Origin: CAXYVC01 sp964292295
GTDB lineage: Bacteria > Acidobacteriota > Holophagae > Holophagales > Holophagaceae
Assembly (NCBI GenBank): GCA_964292295.1
Contig: CAXYVC010000001.1
Location: forward strand, 1-59,986
Direction of reading: 5' to 3'
Length of the DNA: 59,986 nucleotides
Numbering within the stretch: the first letter of the stretch is position 1; every line of letters begins with the position of its first letter. The position numbers and the translations under genes were made by a program. Positions 32,261-40,309 of the stretch are shown here, piece after piece. The notes below the pieces were generated by a model, which was not told the origin of the DNA, did not search any database, and saw only the letters and a program-made list of their open reading frames with translations.

Positions 32261-33076
32261 GTGAACGTCCTCCCGATCCTTCCGATCCTGCTCTTCAGCC
32301 TACTGGCCTTCGGGCAAAGTCCCAACCCGGCGCCGTCCACGTCGCGCCTGAAGATCGTGGTGGATGCGGGCCATGGTGGCGAGGACGCGGGCGCGAAGGG
32401 GCGGAAGGGCCTGAAGGAGAAGGATGCCGCCCTGGACCTGGCCCAGGACCTGGCCCGCAGCCTGGAGGGGGCCGGCTTCGAGGCGATCCTGACCCGCCGC
32501 ACGGACGTCTTCGTGCCCCTCTGGGAGCGGGCCCGCGCGGCCAACGAAGCGGGGGCGGACCTCTTCCTGAGCCTGCACTTCAACGGCGCCCGGGCCCGCA
32601 GCGCCAGGGGCAGCGAGGTGTTCTTCCTGAGCCTCGATGCGGGCGATGCGGACGCCGCCGCCATCGCGGCCCTGGAGAACGCGGGTGCCCCCGCCCAGCC
32701 GGGGCCGGACGGTGTGGTGGCGAGCATCCTGGATGACCTGGCCCAGAAGGCCTACCTCCAGGACTCGGAGCGCCTGGCGGTGGCCATCCAGACCCAGCTC
32801 AACCGCCTGGGCGGCATCAAGGAGCGCGGCGTGAAGCAGGCGCCCTTCGCGGTGCTGCGCGGCGCGGCCATGCCCGCGGTACTGGTGGAGGCGGCCTTCA
32901 TCTCCAACCCGAAGGAGGGGGCGCGCCTGAAGGACGCCGCCTTCCGCCGCCGCCTGGCCGAGGCCGTCGCCCTGGGCGTGCGCCGCTTCTTCATCGCCGG
33001 CGCCGCCCCCGTGCGGCGGAAGGCCATCGCCGGTCCCATGGCCGCGGGGGCGCCGCGGTTGCACCCGGGCTCCTGA
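32261..33076 (+). CDS. N-acetylmuramoyl-L-alanine amidase (Amidase_3)
   Basis: 271-residue periplasmic murein hydrolase that cleaves the lactyl-amide bond between MurNAc and the peptide. It starts at GTG 32261 with a signal peptide (VLPILPILLFSLLAFG). The catalytic zinc domain shows VVDAGHGGEDAGAKG (first His), the Glu in LKEKDAALDLA, the second His in FLSLHFNGA, and the catalytic Glu in PAVLVEAAFISNPKEGARL. No SPOR, AMIN or LysM domain is present. There is no visible ribosome-binding site, since the preceding base belongs to the divergent hisS start region. Confidence 0.9.
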   Translation: MNVLPILPILLFSLLAFGQSPNPAPSTSRLKIVVDAGHGGEDAGAKGRKGLKEKDAALDLAQDLARSLEGAGFEAILTRRTDVFVPLWERARAANEAGADLFLSLHFNGARARSARGSEVFFLSLDAGDADAAAIAALENAGAPAQPGPDGVVASILDDLAQKAYLQDSERLAVAIQTQLNRLGGIKERGVKQAPFAVLRGAAMPAVLVEAAFISNPKEGARLKDAAFRRRLAEAVALGVRRFFIAGAAPVRRKAIAGPMAAGAPRLHPGS

Positions 33077-33099
33077 GCCGTCATCATGGATCTCCCCGA

Positions 33100-33176
33100 G
33101 CACCCGTAGCTCAGCTGGATAGAGCGTCGGCCTCCGGAGCCGAAGGTCACAGGTTCGAATCCTGTCGGGCGCACCA
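33100..33176 (+). tRNA. tRNA-Arg (anticodon CCG)
   Basis: 77-base cloverleaf with encoded CCA. The acceptor GCACCCG pairs with CGGGCGC except for one A-C mismatch at pair 3-70. The D arm contains TAGCTCAGCTGGATAGAGC. The anticodon stem is TCGGC/GCCGA with loop CTCCGGA, giving CCG. The T arm CAGG-TTCGAAT-CCTG is canonical. It reads CGG codons, common in this GC-rich genome. Confidence 0.95.
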
Positions 33177-33180
33177 AACG

Positions 33181-33213
33181 GAAGAGCCAGATCCCTCCGC
33201 GGTCTGGCTCTTC
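33181..33213 (+). terminator. Hairpin terminator after tRNA-Arg
   Basis: GAAGAGCCAGA (33181-33191) pairs perfectly with TCTGGCTCTTC (33203-33213) across an 11-base loop, starting four bases after the tRNA CCA. The T tract is poor, but position and an 11-bp stem support a terminator. Confidence 0.75.
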
Positions 33214-33240
33214 TGCTTCCGTCCTGGCCACACTGGGGGC

Positions 33241-35832
33241 ATGAAAACCCTGGCCCTCTGCTGCGCTCCCCTCCTGCTCTCCGCCGCCTCCCCGCGCATC
33301 CAGGCGCCGGACGCCCCCTGGAAGACCTTCCGCACGGCCCACTACCGCATCCACTACCCGTCGCATCCGGCCGGCGGCTTCGAGCCCTTCGCCCGGGAGG
33401 TGGCTTCGAGGATCGAGGGCATCCACGCCCGGGTCACGGAGTGGGTGGGCTACGCGGCGCCGGGGACCGTCGACGTGGTGTTGCGGGATCCCGCGCAGGA
33501 GGCGAACGGCATGGCCGTTCCCTTCCTGAAGCGCCCCTTCGTGGAGCTGTGGAAGACGCCGCCCGAACCGGATTCGGCCATCGGCCACCACGCCAGCTGG
33601 GTGGAGCTGCTGGTGGTCCATGAGCTGACGCACATCCACCACCTCCTGCGCCCCCAGAACCAGCCCAACCTGTGGGAGCGCCTCGCGGGCCTGCCCGTGG
33701 GGCCGATTGCCCGCAAGGCGCCCCGCTGGCTGACGGAGGGCTACGCCACGCTGGTGGAGGGGCGCATCACGGGCTCGGGGCGCCCCCACAGCGCCTACCG
33801 CGCGGCGGTGCTGCGCCAGTGGGCGCTCCAGGGCAAGCTTCCGGACTACGGCGCGGTCTCGGGCATGGGCGGCTTCCGGGGGGGGGCCATGGCCTACCTC
33901 GCGGGCAGCGCCTACCTGGAGTGGCTGGAGGCCCGGAACCCTTCGCAGCCCGACATCCTGAAGCGCTTCTGGAAGCAGCTGGCCTCCCGGAAACGCCGGG
34001 ACTTCGACGCCAGCTTCAAGGCCACCTTCGGCGTCGGCCCCCAGGACGGCTACGACCGCTGGCGCGCGGAACTCACCCACGGCGCGCTGGAGCTGGAGCG
34101 CCGCGCCCAGGCCCAGGGCCTGCTCCGGGAAGGCGTGCTCTTCGCCCGCTTCCCGGGCGAGGTGACGGACCTGGCCGTGAGTCCGGACGGGACCAGGCTC
34201 CTGGCCCGGGTGCTGGGGGGGGGCCGGCCCGGCCTGCGCGTGTGGGACCTGGCCGCAAAGGCCCCCAAGGAGAAGGGCACGGGCGGCAAGGACAAGGATC
34301 CGAACGAGGTCGAGGACCGCGTGCCCGAATACCCGGAGCCCCGACAGGTGGCCTTCCTGGGGCGCCGGGACGGCCTCCTGCCGCGCCGCGCGTGGTGGGC
34401 GGGGCGGGACCGCGTGGGGTTCGAGCTGCGCGTCCCCAACGGCGAGGGGGTGCTGGAACCCCGCTTCTTCGCGCTGCTCCTTCCCTCGGGGCGCGTGGAA
34501 GAGGGTGGGGCTCCCCCCGCGCCGGCGGGGGCCTCCATCGCCTGGAAGGAGCGGGAGGGCATCTGGAACCTGGTGCGGCGCCTGCCGGACGGGCGGGAAC
34601 AGCCCCTCACGCGCACCCTGGCCGCCGCCTGGCAGCCGGCTCCCACGCCCGATGGCCGCTTCGTGTACTACGTCCAGCTCGGCGCCACGGGCTGCGAGAT
34701 CCGCCGCCTGGACCTGGGCCTGCCCCCGCTGGCGGAGGCCGCGCTGCCCGTGGAGGCGCATCCCCTCGTGCCTCGGGCGCTCCTGCCCCCGGCGGACGAG
34801 GCGGGCTTGCTGCCCCCGCCGGCTTCGGCGCCCGAGGCCCGGGACTACGCCGTGGGGGACAGCCACGCCATGGGCAGCCGCGTGGGCTACAGCCTGATGC
34901 CCTCGGCCCGGGGACTGCAGCTCGGCTGGGGCGGCAACGACCTGCTGGGACGCCTGAACTGGCACGTGCTGGGAGGGATCGGCGAGGCCATGGGACCCCG
35001 GGGCGCCGCCCTGGGGGTGGCCTACCGCGGCTGGCGCCTGGCGCCCAGCCTGGAGCTCTTCTCGAATCTGGAGAAACCCTCCCGCCAGGCCTTCGCGCCC
35101 GTGGCGGGCTTCGACCGCCAGCGCCGCGGCGCGGAGCTGGCCTTCACCTTCCAGCAGGCGGGGCATCTTCCCTTCCGCTTCCGGCCCGTGCTGGCCTGGG
35201 AGAGCGTGAAGGCCTGCGACCCCGGCGCCGTCCGGGTGGACCGGGGGTTGGGCGGCGCCGAGCTGGCCGCCTCCTTCTTCCGGTCGCGGGGCGAAGCCTG
35301 GGGCCTTGGCCTCGCGCTGGACGCCCGGGCCGGGGCAGGGCGCACCGACGGGCAGGCCTGGAACCTGGCCCGCGGCTCCCTGGCGCTGGGCCTCCGCACG
35401 CCCCTGGGTCGCCTGACGGGGCGCCTGTCCGAAGGGCGCGTGGGCGGTGATCCCACCGCCCTGGACCGCTTCCACCTGGGCGGGGAGACCCCGGGGCTCG
35501 TGGCCGAGAGCCTCGACTGGAACCGCGTGGCGCAGACGGCGCTTCCCGCCTACCTCCAGGCCGGCAATCGGATGCGCAGCCTCCGGGGCGAGCTGGGAGA
35601 CGGCTTCATGCACCTGTACCTGGAGCATGCTGCGGTCTGGGACCGGGGCGGCGCGCGCCCGGCCTACCAGCGGGCAGCGGGCGTCGAGATCCCCGTCCAC
35701 GCCCTGCTTCCCGCCAGCCTCGCCCAGCCGCTGCTGGGCCGCTTCACCTGCACCCTCGGCCTCCACCGCACCCTGGACGGGGTCATGAAGGACCGCACCG
35801 TGGGCACCTTCTCCCTCGTTCTGCGCCCCTGA
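33241..35832 (+). CDS. Secreted gluzincin-like metallopeptidase with propeller-like and barrel-like C-terminal regions
   Basis: 863 residues with an N-terminal signal peptide (MKTLALCCAPLLLSAASP). Zincin motif: VVHELTHIHHLL (about 125-136), and, some 40 residues on, the third ligand candidate in PRWLTEGYATLVEG, the HExxH...E pattern of gluzincins. Residues ~300-520 contain repeated beta-propeller-like strands (EVTDLAVSPDGTRLLARVLG; WQPAPTPDGRFVYYVQLG). The last ~280 residues alternate hydrophobic and polar strands and end in FSLVLRP, as in outer-membrane barrel proteins with a terminal aromatic-rich strand. So it may be a surface or outer-membrane peptidase. The substrate is unknown. It stands alone between two tRNA genes. 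Confidence 0.8.
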   Translation: MKTLALCCAPLLLSAASPRIQAPDAPWKTFRTAHYRIHYPSHPAGGFEPFAREVASRIEGIHARVTEWVGYAAPGTVDVVLRDPAQEANGMAVPFLKRPFVELWKTPPEPDSAIGHHASWVELLVVHELTHIHHLLRPQNQPNLWERLAGLPVGPIARKAPRWLTEGYATLVEGRITGSGRPHSAYRAAVLRQWALQGKLPDYGAVSGMGGFRGGAMAYLAGSAYLEWLEARNPSQPDILKRFWKQLASRKRRDFDASFKATFGVGPQDGYDRWRAELTHGALELERRAQAQGLLREGVLFARFPGEVTDLAVSPDGTRLLARVLGGGRPGLRVWDLAAKAPKEKGTGGKDKDPNEVEDRVPEYPEPRQVAFLGRRDGLLPRRAWWAGRDRVGFELRVPNGEGVLEPRFFALLLPSGRVEEGGAPPAPAGASIAWKEREGIWNLVRRLPDGREQPLTRTLAAAWQPAPTPDGRFVYYVQLGATGCEIRRLDLGLPPLAEAALPVEAHPLVPRALLPPADEAGLLPPPASAPEARDYAVGDSHAMGSRVGYSLMPSARGLQLGWGGNDLLGRLNWHVLGGIGEAMGPRGAALGVAYRGWRLAPSLELFSNLEKPSRQAFAPVAGFDRQRRGAELAFTFQQAGHLPFRFRPVLAWESVKACDPGAVRVDRGLGGAELAASFFRSRGEAWGLGLALDARAGAGRTDGQAWNLARGSLALGLRTPLGRLTGRLSEGRVGGDPTALDRFHLGGETPGLVAESLDWNRVAQTALPAYLQAGNRMRSLRGELGDGFMHLYLEHAAVWDRGGARPAYQRAAGVEIPVHALLPASLAQPLLGRFTCTLGLHRTLDGVMKDRTVGTFSLVLRP

Positions 35833-35891
35833 TGCCCCGAAATTCCCCTTGGCTCCCCGGGCCTTCCGCGATAGACTTTCCTTCCCGCGAC

Positions 35892-35966
35892 GGCCCCATC
35901 GTCTAGCGGTTAGGACGCCGCCCTCTCACGGCGGTAGCAGGGGTTCGAGTCCCCTTGGGGCTACCA
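35892..35966 (+). tRNA. tRNA-Glu (anticodon CTC), integration target
   Basis: 75-base tRNA with encoded CCA. The acceptor GGCCCCA/TGGGGCT has a G-T first pair. The anticodon stem CCGCC/GGCGG encloses loop CTCTCAC, giving CTC (reads GAG). The T arm GGGG-TTCGAGT-CCCC is canonical. From 35920 onward its 3' half is part of a 50-bp exact repeat present again at 44835-44884, showing that an element integrated here and rebuilt the gene. Confidence 0.96.
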
Positions 35967-35969
35967 CTC
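35920..35969 (+). repeat. Attachment-site repeat, copy 1 (inside tRNA-Glu(CTC))
   Basis: 50-bp sequence identical to 44835-44884. It starts in the anticodon-stem region of the tRNA and runs through CCA plus three bases. Immediate flanks differ (C vs G before; A vs T after). Similarity then continues imperfectly through the terminator hairpin. Confidence 0.92.
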
Positions 35970-35970
35970 A

Positions 35971-35998
35971 GGCACCTGGAGAAATCTGGGTGCCTTTT
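35971..35998 (+). terminator. Terminator of tRNA-Glu(CTC), element-supplied copy
   Basis: GGCACCTGGA-GAAA-TCTGGGTGCC followed by TTTT. The stem has two G-T wobbles. The copy beyond the right repeat (44886-44913) is perfectly paired, so this left one is probably the version brought by the element. Confidence 0.85.
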
Positions 35999-36562
35999 GG
36001 TTTATTCCGGCACGGGACTTCGCTGAGAAAGCCCTACGGGAAAACCACGGGAAAAAGATGTGCCTGGGCAGGGGTGTTCTTCCAGGGGCCGCCAGTGGAA
36101 GAATCCCGGCCAAAGTGGGCCGCTTTCGCCCCTCCATGCATTGATCCCAACGCATCTCCAAGGGCAAGCCAGGATGACGGCTCACGCCGTCAGGAAACAC
36201 CACATGGCCCTGGCCCGTGCTGGTCAGCAGAGCCAGGGGCGGAGCACGCCCCGCCATCCTGGCGGCCTTCCTCTGGCGTTCGCTCCTGGAGGGCGTAATC
36301 CCTTTCTGACCGGAGAGCCGCGGTTTAGCCTGGGGGACACCAAAGGCATGCCCCAAACTAAGCCGAACTAGGCCGGGAACCGCGGTCCGGCCCCCCCGTT
36401 GTCGCCGCTGTCGCAACCTCCAGACCCTGCTAGGACTGCCCATCACCTCATTCGGAGGACGACATGGGGAAATCCCCGCTAGCTAGCCAAACCAGGCGGG
36501 TTGCCGCGATACCCTCCCCTGGGCCCTCTGGAAGGACCCAAGTTCATAGGGGAGCACCTCGA
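35999..36562. other. ~560-bp left end of element without a convincing gene
   Basis: No reading frame here has a convincing start, codon pattern or recognisable product. Contents: the left arm-type repeat (36036-36059), a 7-bp-stem hairpin TGACGGC-TCAC-GCCGTCA (36175-36192) and the short palindromes GGGGAAATCCCC and GCTAGCTAGC near 36465-36485. It lies downstream of the last element gene, so it may hold that operon's terminator, and a satellite's packaging site could also sit here. Neither is shown. Confidence 0.4.
36036..36059 (+). repeat. Candidate integrase arm-type repeat, left copy
   Basis: 24 bp identical and in direct orientation to 44709-44732. Internally it holds two copies of ACGGGAAAA 11 bp apart, about one helical turn. 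It lies 67 bp inside the left attachment repeat. Such paired repeats near both ends are typical of arm sites bound by tyrosine integrases. Confidence 0.65.
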
Positions 36563-36946
36563 CTATGAGAGGCCCGATGACATGCTCTTTCGTGGGGCCA
36601 GCTTGGTTGTCTTCTTGCGCCGGGGGCACCTCTGTTTGAGGGTCACCCCGATCTCACCCCTGAGGGCATCTTGCGCCTTCTCCAAGAGCTCCAGCGCACG
36701 GAAGCAATTCGGCCCGGGACGCGGTGAAGAGGGTGCGCGCGGGAGCTTGGCCGTCGGGTCACCGGCCCGGAGACCTGCCTCATAGGCCACATACCAAGGG
36801 AGGACTTCCGTCCAGATGTAATAGCACCCCTGGCCCTTCCCGTGCTGAGGGAGTCCGAACTGGTGCCAGCGCATGACGGTGCGCTCCGTCTTCCCGAACA
36901 AGGCGGCAAGGTCTTTCTGCGTCAGGCAGTCGAGCTGAATTTCCAT
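36563..36946 (-). CDS. Nu1-like HTH protein (possible terminase small subunit)
   Basis: 127 residues; the ATG at 36946 has AAGGAG seven bases upstream. The N-terminus is a winged HTH, CLTQKDLAALFGKTERTVMR then WHQFGLPQHGKGQGCYY and IWTEVLPWYVAYEAG. The pattern (helix-turn-helix, 'W...GLP', Gly-rich wing, 'YxW..V..WY') matches the DNA-binding domain of lambda gpNu1-type small terminase subunits, although AlpA/excisionase proteins share this fold. The basic C-terminus (KQRCPRRKKTTKLAPRK) is unusual. It starts two bases after the preceding small gene and is the last gene of the element's minus-strand array. If TerS, it would redirect a helper phage's packaging to the element; this is inference. 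Confidence 0.6.
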   Translation of the reverse strand: MEIQLDCLTQKDLAALFGKTERTVMRWHQFGLPQHGKGQGCYYIWTEVLPWYVAYEAGLRAGDPTAKLPRAPSSPRPGPNCFRALELLEKAQDALRGEIGVTLKQRCPRRKKTTKLAPRKSMSSGLS

Positions 36947-36948
36947 GA

Positions 36949-37320
36949 CTACGCTCCTTGAGATTGTGTAGGGAATGCGATCCCAAACCCCGCCCGGCGT
37001 TCCGCCTCAGCGCGTGGCAGCGCTCCCGTGTATTCGAGGATGGCGGCACGCTCCTCCCGCAGGGCTTGAGCCTCCTCTGAGGGCAAGCCAGAGCACAGGG
37101 GCTCCAAAGCCGGATCGAACAAAGGCCCGGTCCATCGGTCGCACCTGGGCACCGCCTCCACCTCTGGAGCCATCGCCCCCCGATCTTCGACCAAGAGCCG
37201 ATCCAGCCACGTCACCCTTGGCCCCGCTTTCCCCCACCCCTGCGGAACAGGTGTCCCGTGTGTCCCAGGTGTCCCATTTCTCTCAAATGCCAATACTGGA
37301 GCGGCTTTGAGATGGGACAC
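36949..37320 (-). CDS. Small protein of unknown function between primase-helicase and Nu1-like gene
   Basis: Up to 123 residues if the GTG at 37320 is used, but that start lies inside an iteron and the first ~30 codons translate the repeats. Internal starts (GTG 37214, ATG 37173) are more credible, giving ~60-88 residues. The C-terminal half looks genuine: LREERAAILEYTGALPRAEA and ERRAGFG. I do not recognise a family, though a short helical 'AILEY.GALPRAEAE' tail is reminiscent of small proteins next to plasmid or phage primases. Its stop is two bases from the next start, so it is cotranscribed with the Nu1-like gene. Confidence 0.5.
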   Translation of the reverse strand: MSHLKAAPVLAFERNGTPGTHGTPVPQGWGKAGPRVTWLDRLLVEDRGAMAPEVEAVPRCDRWTGPLFDPALEPLCSGLPSEEAQALREERAAILEYTGALPRAEAERRAGFGIAFPTQSQGA

Positions 37321-37483
37321 CTATTCGTGTCCCAAAGTGTCCCGTCACCTCCAAGGTGTCCCCTCCTGTGACGGAATGAAGGAAGACGGGACAAAGAGGG
37401 GACACCTGACAGGACACCTATACGTGTCCCCCTCTCCATCCAGCACTGGCGCAGGTTTCGGGCATACGGGACACATGGGACAC
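37251..37483. repeat. Iteron-like cluster of GTGTCCC/GGGACAC, candidate replication origin
   Basis: Eleven exact copies of the 7-mer in 233 bp. GTGTCCC occurs at 37251, 37260, 37269, 37327, 37337, 37356 and 37424; GGGACAC occurs at 37314, 37399, 37468 and 37477. Several are spaced 9-10 bp. Two form matching palindromes, GGGACAC-CTATTC-GTGTCCC (37314-37333) and AGGACAC-CTATAC-GTGTCCC (37411-37430). A longer shared unit (CCA..ACTGG.GC.G.TTT) precedes the GGGACAC motifs near 37290 and 37440. It sits directly 3' of the primase-helicase gene, where replicon origins of satellites and small plasmids often lie. Origin function is inferred. Confidence 0.65.
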
Positions 37484-37504
37484 CCTGATTCCATCTCCCC
37501 GGGA

Positions 37505-40309
37505 TCATTCGCCGCCCTCTTTGCCGAGAGTCGCCACGGAAGCGGCCCGGATGACATAGCACCGGGGCTTCCCGTGCCCAGGGATGCTCACGGTTCTGGA
37601 GTGTCTCCCATCGGGGCCCGGCTCCAGGATACCGGCATCAGCGCAGGCCTTCGCCACGCTGGCGGCGTTGAAACCTTGGCAGGCCTCCTTCCATGCGCTG
37701 GAGGTGATGAAGAAATCCCAGCCATCCACTGGCCCCTCGGCCCGCTTCCGCGTGCCTGCCCGGTTGATGATGCGTGCGTCTCTGTCTCCCCACTCATCGA
37801 ACCTGGCTTGCCCGTTGCGTTCCAGGAAGGTCAACACGGCTTCGATGCCCCGGTGGACCTCTGAGGCGCCCGTGAAGCCCCGGCGGTCCAGCCATGCCTT
37901 GAAGCAGACGGCGGGGGCTCGGGGTGCCTCGCCTTTGGGGCAGGGGAGAATTGCCATCCGCTGGGCCAGTTCCCCCGCCACAGCCACCAGAGCGAACCGC
38001 CCCGCCACGCGGCGCACCTGGGCAGCGGCCCCCGCGGGGACGGCAGAGGTGAGCCAGGCGCGTTCCATCTCCTGGAGCTTCGTTCGCAGAGCCTCCCGGC
38101 GCTCCCACTCTTGGCAGAGGTGTTCCAGGAAGGCCCGGGCCGCGTGCCCGTAGTGCTTCCGGGCCTGGGCTTTCAGGTGTTCCGCCAGGACTCCAAGACT
38201 GGGCAGGCCGTGGGATTCCTCGAACATGCCTTCCTGTGGACAGGGAATGTCGGGCACGCGTACTTCCTGGCCCGCCCGGGCGCGCTTTCCGTCCTCCATC
38301 ATCTTGTCTTCAAGGCCCTGTTCGCCCGTGCTGAGGAAGATCAGACGCCATTGCCGCATGGCCCGGGCCCCGCCTTCCCGGTTCGCCCGGGCCTTTGCGG
38401 ATCCGTTTGCCAGCATGTAGGCCACGGCTCCGGCTTCCTTCGGATCCACCTGGCCAAGCTCATCCAGAGCCAGAAATCCATCGTTCCGTGTCGCAGCGAT
38501 GCCCTCCAGGCCGTTCCCCGTGGCCCGCCATGTCGGAAGCGGGTCCGGGCGCCCCCACACAGAAGCGGCGGCCTCCAGACAGGTGCTCTTGCCCTTGGAC
38601 GAAAAACCCATGAGGTTGAAGCCCCCGCCTCCATCGGGCCGCACCAGTTCCAGCAGCGGCCCGGCGAAGGCGCAAGCCAGGGCGAAGGTGAGGCGGGGAT
38701 TCCGCACAGCGAAGCGTGCCACGCCATCTTTCCAGCCTTCCAGCGTGCCCCGTACGGTTCGAGCATGGAGGCCTTGTGGCTCTCCGGCGTAGCGCACCGG
38801 CTCCCCGGCCTGCCCGATGGTCTCCCCGCCGGACAGGACAAAGGCACCTTCCTGCCATCCCAGGGCATCCACCAGACGCACGCGAGCCCGCACCTTGGAG
38901 GCGGCTCCACAGAGGTAGCGCAGCAAGTGCCGACGCAATCCAGGATCAGGCGGAAGAACCATGCCCCCCTGGGCCAGCGTCCGAGCCAGCTCGGGCCCCT
39001 CCCCGGCCAGCAGCTCGAAGGGCAAGGCCTCTTCATGGGGCGTGCCGTCCAGGTCGTGCCACGCGATCAGCAGGCGCCAACCCTGCGAAGCCTCGTCCCG
39101 CACCAGGCCCGGGAGCGTGAAGGGTGGGGCGATCCACACGCGCTCCGGGGGCTTCTCGTTCCCGTCTGTGTCCTTCCCGGTGGCCTTCAGGTGGAAGAGG
39201 CCCCGGGTGCCCCACTCGAAGCCCCGCACCGCCGGGCGGGCATGGGCATCCTTCCCGGCCTCCGGCGGCGCCTGGACATCGTTCGGCAACTCGGGCGAGC
39301 CAGCAGAGGGGGCCTCGCCCGGTTGGGATGGCTTCTCGCGCTTCCGTTCCTCCCGCAGCTTGTGCCCGCGGTCCTGGCACTTTGAGGCGGCGTCCCGAAC
39401 CTTCTTCCGCAGCTCCTCGACGCTCCAGGGGGGCACGCATCGCGGGTTGTAGCGGTCCAGCATCAGGGACAGGGCCTCATCCTCGGAGAGGTCGAATCCA
39501 TCGATGATCTTCAGAGCCGCGTTGAAGGTCATCCCGCTCCCACCCTGCCCCTGGATTCCCTCGGGCAGCGTGTCCAGGTAGCGCCCCGCCCGCTCGAGCA
39601 CTTCGGCACGGTCCAGAGGGGTGATGGATCGACTCCGCTCTCCCTCTGGCTTGCCCTCCTTCTTCGCGGGGACGGGCGGGAACGCGGCCCGGATCTCCTC
39701 TCGGGTGTAGCGCGGCCCATCTGTGGCCACCAGCTCCACCGGGCGGGGTTCGGCCTTTCGGTGCATGAACCCCGGAACTCGGAGCACCCTTTCCACGGTG
39801 CAGGCGGCCCTATCGGCGCCGAAACGGGAAAGTGCGTGTTGGATGGCCTTCAGCTCCAACTCGTGTTCGCTCCGCCGGGCTTCATCGCCGCATGGCATGG
39901 GCTCCTGGGCGAGCCAGTAGAGATGCCAACCTCCCGGCGTACGGACCACCATGGACGGCGCCAGGGGCAGCAGCTCCAGCGCGAAAGGTTCGGCTGCATC
40001 CTTCGAGTCGAGGTCCGCATACCATCCCCGGATGCGCTGGATGTTCGCCTTGCTCCGGCCCCGCCCATCGGTCTGATTGACGGTCAGGAAGACACCCGCG
40101 CCCGAATGGTTCAGGCGCTCCAGGTCCAGGGCGGCTTCGTCAATCGACCTGGACCAGTGCCGGGCAAGCGATGCGTCCTTTCGCCCCTTGTCCTCATCGA
40201 AGGTCTGCCAGCGCTCCGGGACGGTCCATGCATCGTCTCGGCGGCACTGGTTCAGGCAAGCCAGGAAGGGGATAGCCGATCCTGTGAGGAGTCCCCGGAG
40301 GTCACTCAT
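37505..40309 (-). CDS. Primase-helicase (archaeo-eukaryotic-type primase domain plus DUF927-like ATPase)
   Basis: 934 residues from ATG 40309, preceded by GGAGG. The N-terminal half resembles RepB/PrimPol-type primase: AGVFLTVNQTDGRGRSKANI, then GWYADLDSKD (catalytic D99/D101 candidates), MVVRTPGGWHLYWLAQEPMP (conserved His) and RVLRVPGFMHRKAEPRPV. The C-terminal half looks like a DUF927 superfamily helicase with Walker A GFSSKGKSTCLEAA (Lys ~574) and Walker B DGFLALDELGQVDPKEAG (~615). It would prime and unwind the element's own DNA. Its ATG overlaps the stop of the upstream gene (ATGA). The iteron cluster is immediately downstream. Confidence 0.85.
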   Translation of the reverse strand: MSDLRGLLTGSAIPFLACLNQCRRDDAWTVPERWQTFDEDKGRKDASLARHWSRSIDEAALDLERLNHSGAGVFLTVNQTDGRGRSKANIQRIRGWYADLDSKDAAEPFALELLPLAPSMVVRTPGGWHLYWLAQEPMPCGDEARRSEHELELKAIQHALSRFGADRAACTVERVLRVPGFMHRKAEPRPVELVATDGPRYTREEIRAAFPPVPAKKEGKPEGERSRSITPLDRAEVLERAGRYLDTLPEGIQGQGGSGMTFNAALKIIDGFDLSEDEALSLMLDRYNPRCVPPWSVEELRKKVRDAASKCQDRGHKLREERKREKPSQPGEAPSAGSPELPNDVQAPPEAGKDAHARPAVRGFEWGTRGLFHLKATGKDTDGNEKPPERVWIAPPFTLPGLVRDEASQGWRLLIAWHDLDGTPHEEALPFELLAGEGPELARTLAQGGMVLPPDPGLRRHLLRYLCGAASKVRARVRLVDALGWQEGAFVLSGGETIGQAGEPVRYAGEPQGLHARTVRGTLEGWKDGVARFAVRNPRLTFALACAFAGPLLELVRPDGGGGFNLMGFSSKGKSTCLEAAASVWGRPDPLPTWRATGNGLEGIAATRNDGFLALDELGQVDPKEAGAVAYMLANGSAKARANREGGARAMRQWRLIFLSTGEQGLEDKMMEDGKRARAGQEVRVPDIPCPQEGMFEESHGLPSLGVLAEHLKAQARKHYGHAARAFLEHLCQEWERREALRTKLQEMERAWLTSAVPAGAAAQVRRVAGRFALVAVAGELAQRMAILPCPKGEAPRAPAVCFKAWLDRRGFTGASEVHRGIEAVLTFLERNGQARFDEWGDRDARIINRAGTRKRAEGPVDGWDFFITSSAWKEACQGFNAASVAKACADAGILEPGPDGRHSRTVSIPGHGKPRCYVIRAASVATLGKEGGE

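Noticed and set aside
36060..36371. Open frames on both strands in the left end of the element
   Set aside because: Poor starts and compositionally random translations; no continuity with the element operon.
37251..37483. CRISPR array
   Set aside because: Repeats are 7-mers in both orientations with irregular spacing and no cas genes; this is an iteron pattern. No CRISPR was seen anywhere in the window.
37212..37562. 116-codon minus-strand frame across the repeat cluster
   Set aside because: Translates the iterons and overlaps the primase-helicase end; the repeat structure explains the sequence better than coding.
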